Assembly: GCA_035508495.1 (NCBI GenBank) | Contig: DATJMX010000001.1 | Location: 167,734-231,733, forward strand | DNA length: 64,000 nt | Direction: 5' to 3' | From: Candidatus Binataceae bacterium | Lineage (GTDB): Bacteria; Desulfobacterota; Binatia; Binatales; Binataceae | Shown: positions 35,511 through 44,856 of the stretch, one piece after another | Layout of the letters: every line of letters starts with the position of its first letter | Position numbering within the stretch: the stretch's first letter is position 1 | Notes under the pieces: model-generated | Databases searched by the model: none | Told to the model about the DNA's origin: nothing | What the model saw: the letters and a program-made list of their open reading frames with translations, nothing else | Position numbers and translations under genes: made by a program

Positions 35511-36341
35511 CTAACGCTTGTCCTGCGCTTCACGTAACTCCTCGACCTCATCCTGCATCGCCTGACTGATCCGAATCCCGACCAGGCTCGCAACCAGGAT
35601 CGCGATATAGAATTGCCCAAAGATACCTTCCAACGCCGAAAGCGCGCGCGCGGGCGGACTGACGGGCGTGATGTCTCCGTAGCCAATCGTCGCCAGTGTC
35701 ACGAAGCTGTAATACATGAATGCCGACAGCACGTGATGGGCTTCGCTGAACGTGGTTGTTCCGAAAACTTCGTAGTGCGGAAATGAAAATGAGTCCTTAT
35801 CGAATACGAAGATGGCCGAATATACGAATGCCCACGCGAGACCAACTAACATATACACGCACAGCGCGGCGCTTATCGTATCGACGGTCACGCGCCTCGC
35901 GCGCAACGTTCGGCTAAGAATCGCGCCCGCGATGATGATGAGAAACACGATCCAGCACGCGGTTAGAAAGAGTAAAAGATACGGACTGTGATGCGTATGC
36001 AGTGAAACGCGCCCGGTCATCCCGATCACGCCGAGCACGGCGGCCACAACGAACCGTCCAATGGTCCGCTCGCGGGTGCGCCCCGAAACCCGATCCTCGA
36101 TTCCGATCGCATACAGGCTGCCGAGCAGGACCACCGCCATGTAGAGGGTGAAGATCCCGCTGGCCGCGATCGAACTGTCGAAGAACGGACGAATCACCAT
36201 CCCGGCAAGCAGCGCGCCCAGCAGCACTGAGAATCGGTAGGCGCGGTCCGCCCCAAGAACGCGATCGGCGATTCGCTTTAATTGCGAGCGTGCTCGTTTG
36301 GAGGCCAAGGTTTTGCCGCCGGACTTCTCGATCCGCGGCAA
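35511..36341 (-). CDS. Two-pore-helix potassium channel-like protein
   Basis: A 276-residue membrane protein with about six hydrophobic stretches and the selectivity filter TLATIGYGDITPVSP, typical of potassium channels. A charged tail of about 20 residues follows the last helix (MQDEVEELREAQDKR), with no RCK/TrkA-N domain. The start is uncertain in the basic N-terminus. It heads the long minus-strand block and is divergent from the AI-2E permease gene. Confidence 0.83.
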   Translation of the reverse strand: MPRIEKSGGKTLASKRARSQLKRIADRVLGADRAYRFSVLLGALLAGMVIRPFFDSSIAASGIFTLYMAVVLLGSLYAIGIEDRVSGRTRERTIGRFVVAAVLGVIGMTGRVSLHTHHSPYLLLFLTACWIVFLIIIAGAILSRTLRARRVTVDTISAALCVYMLVGLAWAFVYSAIFVFDKDSFSFPHYEVFGTTTFSEAHHVLSAFMYYSFVTLATIGYGDITPVSPPARALSALEGIFGQFYIAILVASLVGIRISQAMQDEVEELREAQDKR

Positions 36342-36459
36342 CTATACGGTCGCTTCGTCGGATGCTTCAAGTATGGGCGCGCGCGGCCAGGGGCAGGATT
36401 GCCTTTGGCGATGCGATGCCGGATGCTCGCGGACACGCGGATTGATCGGCGGCAGTATC

Positions 36460-37542
36460 GTGGAGTCTGAGCAAACACGGCGAATCGAGCTGATGGCGGG
36501 GCTGGCCGTCCTGGTGTTGCTGGTCATCGGATGCTTCCTCGTCCTGATGCCGTTCATCTCCGCGATGCTCTGGGCGGCGGTGCTATGTTTCTCGACCTGG
36601 CCGCTTTATCAGCGTCTGGTCAAGGCGATGCGTGGGCGGCAGGGGCTCGCCTCGCTCGTGATGACGCTCGCGCTGGCCGCGATCGTGGTGGCGCCATTTG
36701 CGATCGTCGGATCGAGCCTCGCCAGCAACGTCGCCGCGGTTGTCGGCGCGATTCGCAAGGTGGTCCAGGAAGGGCCGCCTCATCTGCCGCAATTCGTCGT
36801 CGACCTCCCCTATGTCGGCGGATGGATCAACGGCCACTACGAAGAAACCATCCAGCAAGGCTCGCTTGGGATCGATCAAGTCAGCCAGTTTATCGATCCG
36901 CTGAAGTCGTTCCTGCTGAAGGGCGGCAGTATCGTCGGTGAAGGAATCCTCCAGGTCAGCCTCAGCCTCATCATTTGCTTTTTCATGTATCGCGACGGCG
37001 CGCGGGCGGGTGCGCGACTGACGGAGATCGTCGATCGCCTGGCGGGCGAGCGGGGACATCGCTTGTTCGAAGTCGCGCAGGAGACAATCGACGGTGTGGT
37101 CTATGGGATTATTGGCACCGCGCTCGCGCAGGGGATACTCGCAGGCATCGGCTTCATCGTTGCGGGAGTCCCGGGAGCGCTCCTGCTTGCGTTCGTGACA
37201 TTCGTGTTGGCGGTGATCCCGGTCGGGCCGCCGCTCATCTGGATCCCCGCATCGATTTGGCTCTTATGGCAGGGCGAGCGCGGATGGGCCATCTTCATGT
37301 TTATCTGGGGTCTCGTGGTAGTGAGCGGCTCGGACAACATCATAAAGCCGATGCTGATAAGCCGTGCCGGCGAGACGCCGCTCCTGCTGATAATGCTAGG
37401 CGTGCTCGGCGGCGCGCTCGCGTTCGGCTTCATCGGATTGTTCCTAGGCCCGACACTGCTCGCGGTCGGCTACGCGTTGCTGGACGACTGGATATCGCCA
37501 ACGGTAGCGGCGCCCACAATCGTCCAGCGGTTGCGCAAGTAG
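36460..37542 (+). CDS. AI-2E family (PerM/YdiK-like) membrane protein
   Basis: A 360-residue permease-like protein of the AI-2E/PerM family with about 7-8 hydrophobic segments. It has LVLMPFISAMLWAAVLCF near the start, VVDLPYVGGWINGHYEE in the soluble part, and the C-terminal core PVGPPLIWIPASIWL, GLVVVSGSDNIIKPMLI and LLLIMLGVLGGALAFGFIG. Substrate is unknown despite the family name. I start at GTG 36460, which gives the usual length; the open frame extends to 36298 but overlaps the divergent channel gene. Confidence 0.85.
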   Translation: MESEQTRRIELMAGLAVLVLLVIGCFLVLMPFISAMLWAAVLCFSTWPLYQRLVKAMRGRQGLASLVMTLALAAIVVAPFAIVGSSLASNVAAVVGAIRKVVQEGPPHLPQFVVDLPYVGGWINGHYEETIQQGSLGIDQVSQFIDPLKSFLLKGGSIVGEGILQVSLSLIICFFMYRDGARAGARLTEIVDRLAGERGHRLFEVAQETIDGVVYGIIGTALAQGILAGIGFIVAGVPGALLLAFVTFVLAVIPVGPPLIWIPASIWLLWQGERGWAIFMFIWGLVVVSGSDNIIKPMLISRAGETPLLLIMLGVLGGALAFGFIGLFLGPTLLAVGYALLDDWISPTVAAPTIVQRLRK

Positions 37543-37613
37543 CAGTTACATCCGGTCTGCGCGCCAAGGGCAGTTGAGCCAAAGACAACCCACCTGCTAA
37601 AAGGATCCCCAGA

Positions 37614-37688
<75 letters not shown>

Positions 37689-38000
37689 CTCTTTCTCCCA
37701 GCGATTCCGCGTACTTAGAGCTTTCGCCAAAAAATGAGGGCGATCGAGATGGGGCGCTATCACCCATCCATCACCCAAATCACGCGAAAGAAGCGCCGAT
37801 CGATTTGCCGCGCAGAAAAGCCAGTTCCACCCCTGGGAGAATGATAACCGACTAGTCTTATAAACTGATAGGCATCGGGGGTGCAGCCAGCATCTCCCTC
37901 CCAACTCCCTCGTCGCACTGAGAGTATTCGCTAGGGCATGCGCCAAACGCTGCAAGAAGGCTCTACCGTTGGCGGACCTTCGGATGCTGCCTGGGTAGTG
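37689..38000. other. Non-coding stretch after tRNA-Gly
   Basis: About 310 bp with no supported gene. I looked for an integrase gene and for a duplicate of the tRNA 3' end as an att site and found neither in the window. The stretch contains the near-repeat CACCCATCCATCACCC. Confidence 0.5.
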
Positions 38001-41000
38001 CTACTGTTCCCGATACAGTCGCGGCTGAGTCTCGTCGCTCGCAACAAGAATGCGGTCCTGGCGCGATTCCTCGATGGAGCTGATCCACCCCGCCATGCCC
38101 AGTGCGCGGAATTGTCTCAGAGCTGCATCGAGGTAGGGCGCTGCGCGGCTGACATCACCAGTCGCGTCGCGGCGAAGATACATTAGCGCCTGATCATAGT
38201 CAGTCATCGCGCAAAGTGTCCGAGCGCCTTGTTCATGGAGCACTTCGCGCGCTTTGTTGAACCAACCTTCCGCTTCATCGTGACGTCCCTGTAGTGCGCA
38301 TAGGTGCGCTAGCGACAGACGGCTGTCAGCCGAAGGCCATCGAAAGTCAGGAGTGAGTATTTTGCTGAGGATATTGCGCTCGATGATCTCCGCATGGTCC
38401 GCGATGTTGAGTACCCAAATCGTTCTTTCCGCGTACAGCGCCATCGTCACGTAGTTGCTGCCCCATCCGGCTCCAAGCTCGAGCGCCGCGGGCAGCTCAT
38501 TCAGGTGCCGCAGCGAGCGCTCTCGCAGACCCATATATGCATCGACGCAAGCCGAGTACGCGAGCACATTGGCCAAAGTCCATTTTGCCTCCGCCCCGAG
38601 CGCGCGAATGACTTCGACCACTCCGATTGCGGGATCGGTCTGGCCCATGTCGTTGCGGAAATCGGCCAGCAGCTTGTCCCAGTCCTGATTCATTGCGATG
38701 TGAAACTCGGTGCGCGCGGCAGCCAGGCTCACTGCTCCCACCGATGGCCGTCCGATTCGGCGCGACAGGGCGACCGCGCGGTCGATCGCCGCCTGCGCAT
38801 CGGCGAAGTCTCCGAACGCGATGTGACACCGTGCGACACCAGCCCAGGCGCTCATGGCTCTGACGAGGGCGCCGCGCCGTTCGCATTCGGAGGCCTCGTG
38901 CTGCCACAGCGACAGACTCATGCGCAGGTCGCCGCCCCGCCACGAACCCTTGGGACGCGGCGCCGGATCCGCGTTGATTTCTTCGCGCGTGATAAAGATC
39001 GGATCGATGTTGTGCGCTGCCAGCTCCGCATGCGAGAACTTTCTCAGAGTCTCGCACCAATCCCGCGCCCGTGGTGAATCGACCAGGATTCCGGGATTCG
39101 TCGGGTCTTCCGCTTCCGCCCGGTTGATATCGATCTCGGTCAAGCTGGCCCACGCGATGTCGCGGTGATCCTCGACGTATCGCAAACCTTCCTTCGCGAT
39201 ATCCCACGCGCCACGGGTCAGGCCCGCGGCGAACATCGCTCTCGCCATCTGCTCATAGAATTGAGTCGCAGCCTCGCGGCCTTCACCAGCGGCAATGAGG
39301 TTTCCCGCTTCGCGCGATGTCGTCAGGGCTTCCTGCAGGTCGAGCGACCAGGTTAGTGCGAAACCCAGTCGCGCCAGAAGTCGCGGCCGTTGTGTGTCTT
39401 CGTTGGAGAGGAGATCGAGCGCAATACGCAGAAAGGCTGCGACGTTGTAATGGTCAAATGCGGCTTCGGCTGAATCGGCCGCAAATAGAGCATACTTGGC
39501 GCCGCGCTCCATTCCCTTCGCGGGCGCGGACTTCCAAAATTGATATGCGATCTCGGGTGCATGCTCGATCGCCCGCTCCCTCCACTCGCCCTCCATTTCT
39601 TCAGCAATCTTGCGGTGCAAGCGCGTGCGCCGAACCGAATTGATTTGGGAATATAGCGTCTGCCGGATCAACGCATGCGTAAAATCGAAATACTCAGTAT
39701 CAGACGCGCGCCGCACCAGTTGCGCCTCGATAGCTTCGTCGATGGCGTCAAGCGCGGTTTGCTTGTCGAAATTGCAGGCCGCCGCCACGATTGCGACGGG
39801 AACGGCGCCGTTGAACGCAGATGCGGAAGAGAGCAATTGGCTGGCAGACTCGGTTAGACGACTCAGGCGGCGTTCGATCACTTGGCGCACGCCGTCGGGA
39901 ATACCAAGTTCCTCGATCTTAACATTCGAGAGCCATTGCTCTCGATCGTTGAGGATCTTCCCTTCCTCCAGAAGATGAAGCAGCACCTCGCGTATAAACA
40001 GGGGATTACCGTCGGTGGCGTCGACAATTGCCTGAACGAAAAGCGGCGGCGCCTTGCGATCGGCGACCATTTCAAGCAACTCGGCCAGATCGTCCCCCTC
40101 AAAGCCCTCGAGAGAATAGCTATTGAACCCCGGTGTTCGGCTGATATCTGCGAGCGCGCCGGAAAGCGGATGACCGCGATCCACTTCGGTGTCCCGGTAC
40201 GCGCCGATGAGCATTATCGGATGGGCCGGGACGAAGCGAATCACGTGAGTTAGCATCGCTATTATGCCGCGATCCGCCCAGTGCAAATCGTCGAGAATCA
40301 GAACGAGCGGCGCGCAGCGTGAAAGGGCGATGAAGAACTGCGACACGGCGTCAAACAGGCGGAAGCGTTCTTCCTCTTTGTCTACTTTGGCCGGTTCCGG
40401 GATGTCGCCGATCGCGTCGCGCAAGGCCGGTACAATGCGCGCGATCACGGCTGCGTTTTCTCCGGCTGCGGCGGCGACATCGGTAGGCGCCTGGCGCGCC
40501 AAACGCGCAACCGCCTCAGCAAACGGACCGTACGGGGCCTGCCATTCGCCATCGTAACACGAGCCGCGGAGCACCTGCGCGCCACCCTCAAGCGCCCGTT
40601 CCGTGAACTCATCGAGCGCACGAGTCTTGCCGATGCCTGGCTCGCCACACAGCATCGCAACTGAGCCGACGCCGTTGATTGCGTTCAGAAGGCTGTTTTC
40701 CAAGCGCTCCAGCAGGGCTGTGCGACCGACGAACGGCGTCCGCTGTAGAACCGCCGCCGGGTCGGTGCGCTCATAAACTACCTCGCTTACTCCGAGCGGC
40801 GCGGAATCGGCGCTCGAAGCCAATTCGCCCCAGTTACGGAACTCGAAATCGTGCCGCGACTGGAGAATGTCGGCCAGAAGGCTACTGCAAAGAATCTGAC
40901 CTCTCGAGCTGAGATCACAGAGACGGCGTGCATTGTCCAAAGGCGTGCCGGTGTATCGAGCCTCGCGGCGGAGAACTTCGCCCAGGTCGATTCCAACGCC

Positions 41001-41831
41001 GATTTCAAAGCGTGCCCCGGAGATCGGCCGGCGAGCGGTTTGTTGGATTCTTATTGCGGATTGCACGGCGTTGGCCGCTGACCTGAAAGCGGCCATCGCG
41101 CCGTCACCGCGCCATTCGAGTTCGTCTCCACCGAAAGCCGCAATCGCATCAGTAATGAGATTGTGATGGGCCTGCAGATAGCGCCCTCCAATCTCGTTCG
41201 AATTCGAGTCGATCAGCTTCGTAAAGAGCAGCGTGACGATTCCTGAAGTAGAGGCCGGGCTGCCGACGAAGGATGAGGCGTCGTCAGCTTGATAGACGAC
41301 CTCGAAGACACCAACCGGAGAAGCCAGTCCCTTCAATAGGATGTCGCCAAGATTGCGGAATTCAAAATCTTTGTCGGAATTGAGAATGTTGACGATAACG
41401 CTGCTGCACAGAATCTGGCCGCTCGAGCCTAGGTCGCACAGACGGCGCGCTGTGACGAGCGGCGTGCCGAAGTAGCCGGTATCGCGCCGAAAGACCTCGC
41501 CCAAGTTGATCCCGATCCTGATTTCAGACGGCGTTCCGAAGCGTGGGCGGCGAGAGTTCTGTTGAATCGTTATTGCACATCGAACGGCGTCAGCCGTCGA
41601 GTTGAAAGCCGCGAGTACACCATCACCAAGCCACTCCAGTTCGTCTCCGCCCGCGGCGGAGATCGCCTCGGTCAGAAGGTTGTGATGCTTCTGTAGTGCG
41701 AGCGCATCGGCTTCATCGTCGACCTTCGCTGGCTGCGCAGCGCGACTGACGAGGTTGGTGAACAGCAGAGTGACGGTTCTTGAATGAGCCATCTGTACGC
41801 ACGAAGCGGGTACCGATATGGCTCTGGCCAT
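38001..41831 (-). CDS. Double cyclase-homology / AAA / TPR regulatory ATPase
   Basis: A 1276-residue multidomain protein. Two tandem class III cyclase-like domains occupy about residues 15-180 and 200-360; then a nucleotide-binding domain has Walker A GEPGIGKT and Walker B LVLILDDLHWAD; the last 550 residues look like alpha-helical TPR repeats. Both cyclase halves keep one metal Asp (GDGVLAAF, GDGAMAAF) but read N or K where the first metal Asp stands (LFTNLV, LFTKLI), and a Glu replaces the purine-specifying Lys (LEWLGDG, LEWRGDG). So cyclase activity is unlikely. It may be an ATP-dependent signalling switch like the large LuxR/SARP-type ATPases, but lacks a DNA-binding domain. Start could be at 41792. 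Confidence 0.8.
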   Translation of the reverse strand: MARAISVPASCVQMAHSRTVTLLFTNLVSRAAQPAKVDDEADALALQKHHNLLTEAISAAGGDELEWLGDGVLAAFNSTADAVRCAITIQQNSRRPRFGTPSEIRIGINLGEVFRRDTGYFGTPLVTARRLCDLGSSGQILCSSVIVNILNSDKDFEFRNLGDILLKGLASPVGVFEVVYQADDASSFVGSPASTSGIVTLLFTKLIDSNSNEIGGRYLQAHHNLITDAIAAFGGDELEWRGDGAMAAFRSAANAVQSAIRIQQTARRPISGARFEIGVGIDLGEVLRREARYTGTPLDNARRLCDLSSRGQILCSSLLADILQSRHDFEFRNWGELASSADSAPLGVSEVVYERTDPAAVLQRTPFVGRTALLERLENSLLNAINGVGSVAMLCGEPGIGKTRALDEFTERALEGGAQVLRGSCYDGEWQAPYGPFAEAVARLARQAPTDVAAAAGENAAVIARIVPALRDAIGDIPEPAKVDKEEERFRLFDAVSQFFIALSRCAPLVLILDDLHWADRGIIAMLTHVIRFVPAHPIMLIGAYRDTEVDRGHPLSGALADISRTPGFNSYSLEGFEGDDLAELLEMVADRKAPPLFVQAIVDATDGNPLFIREVLLHLLEEGKILNDREQWLSNVKIEELGIPDGVRQVIERRLSRLTESASQLLSSASAFNGAVPVAIVAAACNFDKQTALDAIDEAIEAQLVRRASDTEYFDFTHALIRQTLYSQINSVRRTRLHRKIAEEMEGEWRERAIEHAPEIAYQFWKSAPAKGMERGAKYALFAADSAEAAFDHYNVAAFLRIALDLLSNEDTQRPRLLARLGFALTWSLDLQEALTTSREAGNLIAAGEGREAATQFYEQMARAMFAAGLTRGAWDIAKEGLRYVEDHRDIAWASLTEIDINRAEAEDPTNPGILVDSPRARDWCETLRKFSHAELAAHNIDPIFITREEINADPAPRPKGSWRGGDLRMSLSLWQHEASECERRGALVRAMSAWAGVARCHIAFGDFADAQAAIDRAVALSRRIGRPSVGAVSLAAARTEFHIAMNQDWDKLLADFRNDMGQTDPAIGVVEVIRALGAEAKWTLANVLAYSACVDAYMGLRERSLRHLNELPAALELGAGWGSNYVTMALYAERTIWVLNIADHAEIIERNILSKILTPDFRWPSADSRLSLAHLCALQGRHDEAEGWFNKAREVLHEQGARTLCAMTDYDQALMYLRRDATGDVSRAAPYLDAALRQFRALGMAGWISSIEESRQDRILVASDETQPRLYREQ

Positions 41832-42534
41832 CGGCTGAGGATCGTTGGTCCTCTTGATGGCTGAGTCTGCGATCTAGAGCGGCTACGAATCGATACCTCG
41901 CCGTCTCGGTCAACTTTAGACGGCCTCGAATATTAAATCAATCTCAGGATTGACCTCTTAATCTCTATAATGGATATATAAAGAATAACTCAATCTGTCA
42001 TGTTTTGATTATCTATTTGATGCTCACGCTAGAACCGCACCTCAGGCCATAACTGCTCGGCCGTGTCTGGCCATCAAGGATGAAGGACTTCCGCGTTAGG
42101 GCTCTCCAGGGACAGGTAGAAATAGAGGCTGTGGCACTCGCGCATGTACGGTCTGTTCGTGCAGGAGCAGCGACTCGCTGAGTGCCGCGCCTTGCAGGGG
42201 ACGCCGAAAGGCAGAGTCGTCGAGATCGGACCGACCGGCCGGTTGCGGGAGGAAACCGTCTTGACGCCTCCCGGGAGGGCAACTCCGGAATGGCGTCGGA
42301 GCACGATGTCTCGTAGCCGTTTCTCCGACGATTATGAACCGTCGGCTCGGTCAGGACGTATGGCGGAATCGTCGTTGTCAGCGCGAGCGAAAAGCGTCGA
42401 TGCGATTGGAAGCTCGATCATCGGGCGAGCATCACAGGTCCGATTGCCTCGTCAGCTTGGATCAGGTTTTCGGTACCGATAATCCCCGCCACACACCGCG
42501 AAGAACATGTTGCGGCGGAACCCGTTGAAGCAAC
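41832..42534. other. Non-coding stretch with an AT-rich core
   Basis: About 700 bp without a supported gene. From 41930 to 42015 the sequence is strikingly AT-rich for this genome and includes a perfect TATAAT at about 41968-41973, plausible as promoter DNA for the large minus-strand regulator or for an unseen RNA. A plus-strand frame at 42144-42482 has no recognisable features and no good ribosome binding site. Confidence 0.5.
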
Positions 42535-43419
42535 TCATTCACGGTTCTTTAATTGCCCATTATCGCCAAGCCCATACACCATCGCGGTCTTCGTCGTGCC
42601 AAGTTTGATCCATTCAGCGCAATCAAGCTGCACTGTTTTGTAGAACTCCTCCGAGAGAGCTATCGACTCTTTGCTTACATCTTCAAGGCTCTCGAACTTG
42701 CATTGAAAGGCGAACTCACCTGACAGGGACTTTTCCAGCGCGCGACTTCGCCAAATGGCGATCGTTGCTTTGCCCTTGAAGTGGTGGCCGAAGTGGATCA
42801 TTCCCAGGGTGTTTTGTACTTCCTCGACCGCCACATTGTTGACCAGTTCCATTTTGGTTCTGGGGCGGATGTCTATCCGCTTCAAGGTTGGGAAGGCATG
42901 TGCGATATCCTCGATTCCACGATCAAGCTCAATGTTCGGTGACGTAAGAACACATCCGTGGGAGTAAACGCTTCGCATTCCACCCAGACGGTCGCGTTCG
43001 AGTAACAACTCCTCTTTGAACTTTATCTGATCGTGCCCACCCAATTGCGGCCTGACATCAACGCCCGCCGCGGACCGTAGATCCGGGGCGCGAAACTTGA
43101 AGGTCAACTCGTGGCCAGGGCGTGGCCAGCCTTCGTCATAGAAAGTTCGTTTTCGCAGAATGAAATGGTTGTTGTAAAGATCGAACTGGGGTGTGTCATA
43201 AAAAAGCACTTCGCGAACCTGGCTGTCGAATGCGTGTTCGTCGGCGTCGACTTTGAGCCCCAGCTTCTTAAGCGTCTTGGAGGCTTCTTCCCAGAATTCG
43301 AGAAAGCCATGCTTGCTAATAAAGCGATCGGGTTGCAGCAGAATCTTATATTCGCGGTAGTGAACCACATCGCTGGCGAGATGCTGCGTTTCCGGATGCT
43401 TGCTTATGTGCTTGTCCAT
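42535..43419 (-). CDS. CYTH-like (triphosphate tunnel metalloenzyme fold) protein
   Basis: A 294-residue protein that I place, with moderate confidence, in the CYTH/triphosphate tunnel superfamily. Supporting features are HYREYKILLQPDRF (a degenerate form of the ExExK strand), EVLFYDTPQFDLYNNHFILRKR, similar to the YFDTPxxxLxxxGxxLRxR signature, HELTFKFRAPD with the lysine-arginine strand, and several later Arg/Lys-rich strands (DIRPRTKMEL). It is larger than most ThTPase-like members and has no signal peptide. It lies 92 bp downstream of the secreted protein gene at 43511, on the same strand, so the two may be co-expressed. The start could also be 43455. Confidence 0.55.
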   Translation of the reverse strand: MDKHISKHPETQHLASDVVHYREYKILLQPDRFISKHGFLEFWEEASKTLKKLGLKVDADEHAFDSQVREVLFYDTPQFDLYNNHFILRKRTFYDEGWPRPGHELTFKFRAPDLRSAAGVDVRPQLGGHDQIKFKEELLLERDRLGGMRSVYSHGCVLTSPNIELDRGIEDIAHAFPTLKRIDIRPRTKMELVNNVAVEEVQNTLGMIHFGHHFKGKATIAIWRSRALEKSLSGEFAFQCKFESLEDVSKESIALSEEFYKTVQLDCAEWIKLGTTKTAMVYGLGDNGQLKNRE

Positions 43420-43510
43420 CGATGAACCCCAATAGTTATAGCCAGAGTGAAGCACATGCGCCCCGCCAGACTCCAGCGCTGACGAGGTGCGTCGTGCTCC
43501 CGCAGAATCG

Positions 43511-44029
43511 TCACTTCACCAGGTGAATCGTGCCGAGGATGTCATTCAGATAGAATGCGTTCAGTCGCTCATCGATTTCGTAGGCTCGCAATGCCTGTTC
43601 CATCGGCATGACGGATTTCAGTGAGTGGAGATAGGTTGATTCTGCGATCACCCGATTCCTGTCGAGTGTGAGGTTGGCATTGAGAATCTTGGTCGCTTCG
43701 GCGTCTGAGATTACGCCGTTTTGCTGCTCGTTCTGATATTGGTCGAGCAGCTTCTTGCGCTGCTTGAGATTGTTCATGAGCTTTTCCTGGTATGGAACGT
43801 AAATCGCCAGAAATTTCGTTTTCTGTTCATCGTTGGAGAACTTCATGTTGTCGACGACGATTTCCTGGCGCCGATTTTCGAATTCCTCGCGTCCGAGTCC
43901 ACTCAACGCGTCATTCTGCATCTCAGCTTTGGCCTGAGCTGCTGGGCCGGTATCCTGAGCCCATGAACCGATCGGAAGCAGACCCGCGACCAGGACGAAT
44001 ATACTCACGTTCCTGACCAGTCGATTCAT
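43511..44029 (-). CDS. Secreted Spy/CpxP-like helical protein
   Basis: A 172-residue protein with a clear signal peptide (MNRLVRNVSIFVLVAGLL, cleavage near GSWAQ). The mature protein is almost all alpha-helical and charged (FSNDEQKTKFLAIYVPYQEK, then NLKQRKKLLDQYQNEQQNG), resembling periplasmic helical chaperones of the Spy/CpxP type, but the LTxxQ motif is not clear. It is probably the first gene of a two-gene unit with the CYTH-like gene downstream. Function is unknown. Confidence 0.6.
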   Translation of the reverse strand: MNRLVRNVSIFVLVAGLLPIGSWAQDTGPAAQAKAEMQNDALSGLGREEFENRRQEIVVDNMKFSNDEQKTKFLAIYVPYQEKLMNNLKQRKKLLDQYQNEQQNGVISDAEATKILNANLTLDRNRVIAESTYLHSLKSVMPMEQALRAYEIDERLNAFYLNDILGTIHLVK

Positions 44030-44778
44030 TGTGATAATTCCTCCAAGTGACAGTGGTTGAGCGGCCGTTTATGATGGGAGCGCGGACCGTGGTTTTCCCC
44101 CGGATGTCGAAATGTTATTTGGTTGCCCCCCATTTCAGCCATTGGCCTTTAGTACCATTCGACGAAGCAGTATCGATATGCAAAATGTCGCCGTGCCCGA
44201 GACGATGTGATGCAATCGCGCGATATCCTGGCGATAGATAAGGCATTTTCGCGTGTGTCCAATGAGGTGATAAAGGCAAGGCTAGAGGGACGAAGCGCCA
44301 GTTTCTGGATTAGCGGTTGATAGCGCTTCAACCGTGGAAATCGAAAGCTGGATGCAGCGGGAACGCGCAGATGACGGGTCGCAAACTTTGAAACATCCCT
44401 ATGCCAAACTGCGGGATGAGGGTCGACGAGGAATGAAATTAGAGCTGCCAGAGCGTAAGCGTGACTTCGGCCTGGCGCGCCCCCTTGTTATATCTCGAGC
44501 GAATAGTTCACTCAGTCGTTGAATTGGGTAAACGCCACAACGCACATTTCGAATACGCTGATCGAGCCATCGAACGAGCCTGAATGCAGAACCTGCTCTC
44601 GATTCGGCATGGCCTACCGCGTTGAGACCACGCCCGACCTAGTTTATCACCCGCGCGAATTTCGATCTGACGAATATTTGTTTTTCAAAGAGCAATAGTC
44701 GGATACGGGTGGCCTGCAACCTTGGCAATGTCGCAAATCGTCGCGACGCTCAGGGTTTCCAGGAACCGCGCACGCTTC

Positions 44779-44807
44779 TTGACGCTGGACGGTTGCTTTG
44801 TTATTTG
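44779..44807 (+). promoter_or_regulatory. Candidate sigma-70 promoter of the TetR/oxygenase cluster
   Basis: TTGACG at 44779-44784 and TATTTG at 44802-44807 are separated by 17 bp, a good -35/-10 match. The start would be near 44814, about 43 bp before the TetR ATG. Confidence 0.5.
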
Positions 44808-44813
44808 GGTCAG

Positions 44814-44834
44814 GCGTCCTAGATACCCGGACGC
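44814..44834. promoter_or_regulatory. Candidate TetR operator (inverted repeat)
   Basis: GCGTCC and GGACGC are exact inverted arms with 9 bp between them. The palindrome lies on the predicted transcription start just upstream of the regulator, a common place for a TetR repressor to regulate itself. Confidence 0.45.
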
Positions 44835-44856
44835 TCGTTCGTGGTAGTGAAAGTGA

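Larger units (their letters stand above)
44030..44856. other. Non-coding stretch upstream of the TetR gene
   Basis: About 830 bp with only short frames without family features, including antisense frames of about 65-80 codons at 44647-44898. The last 80 bp carries a good promoter and palindrome, listed separately. A mutated ancestral gene may be hidden here, but I could not recognise one. Confidence 0.5.

Noticed and set aside
42144..42482. A 112-codon frame in the gap downstream of the CYTH-like gene's end
   Set aside because: No family features, no good ribosome binding site, and basic/serine-rich composition like other random frames here.
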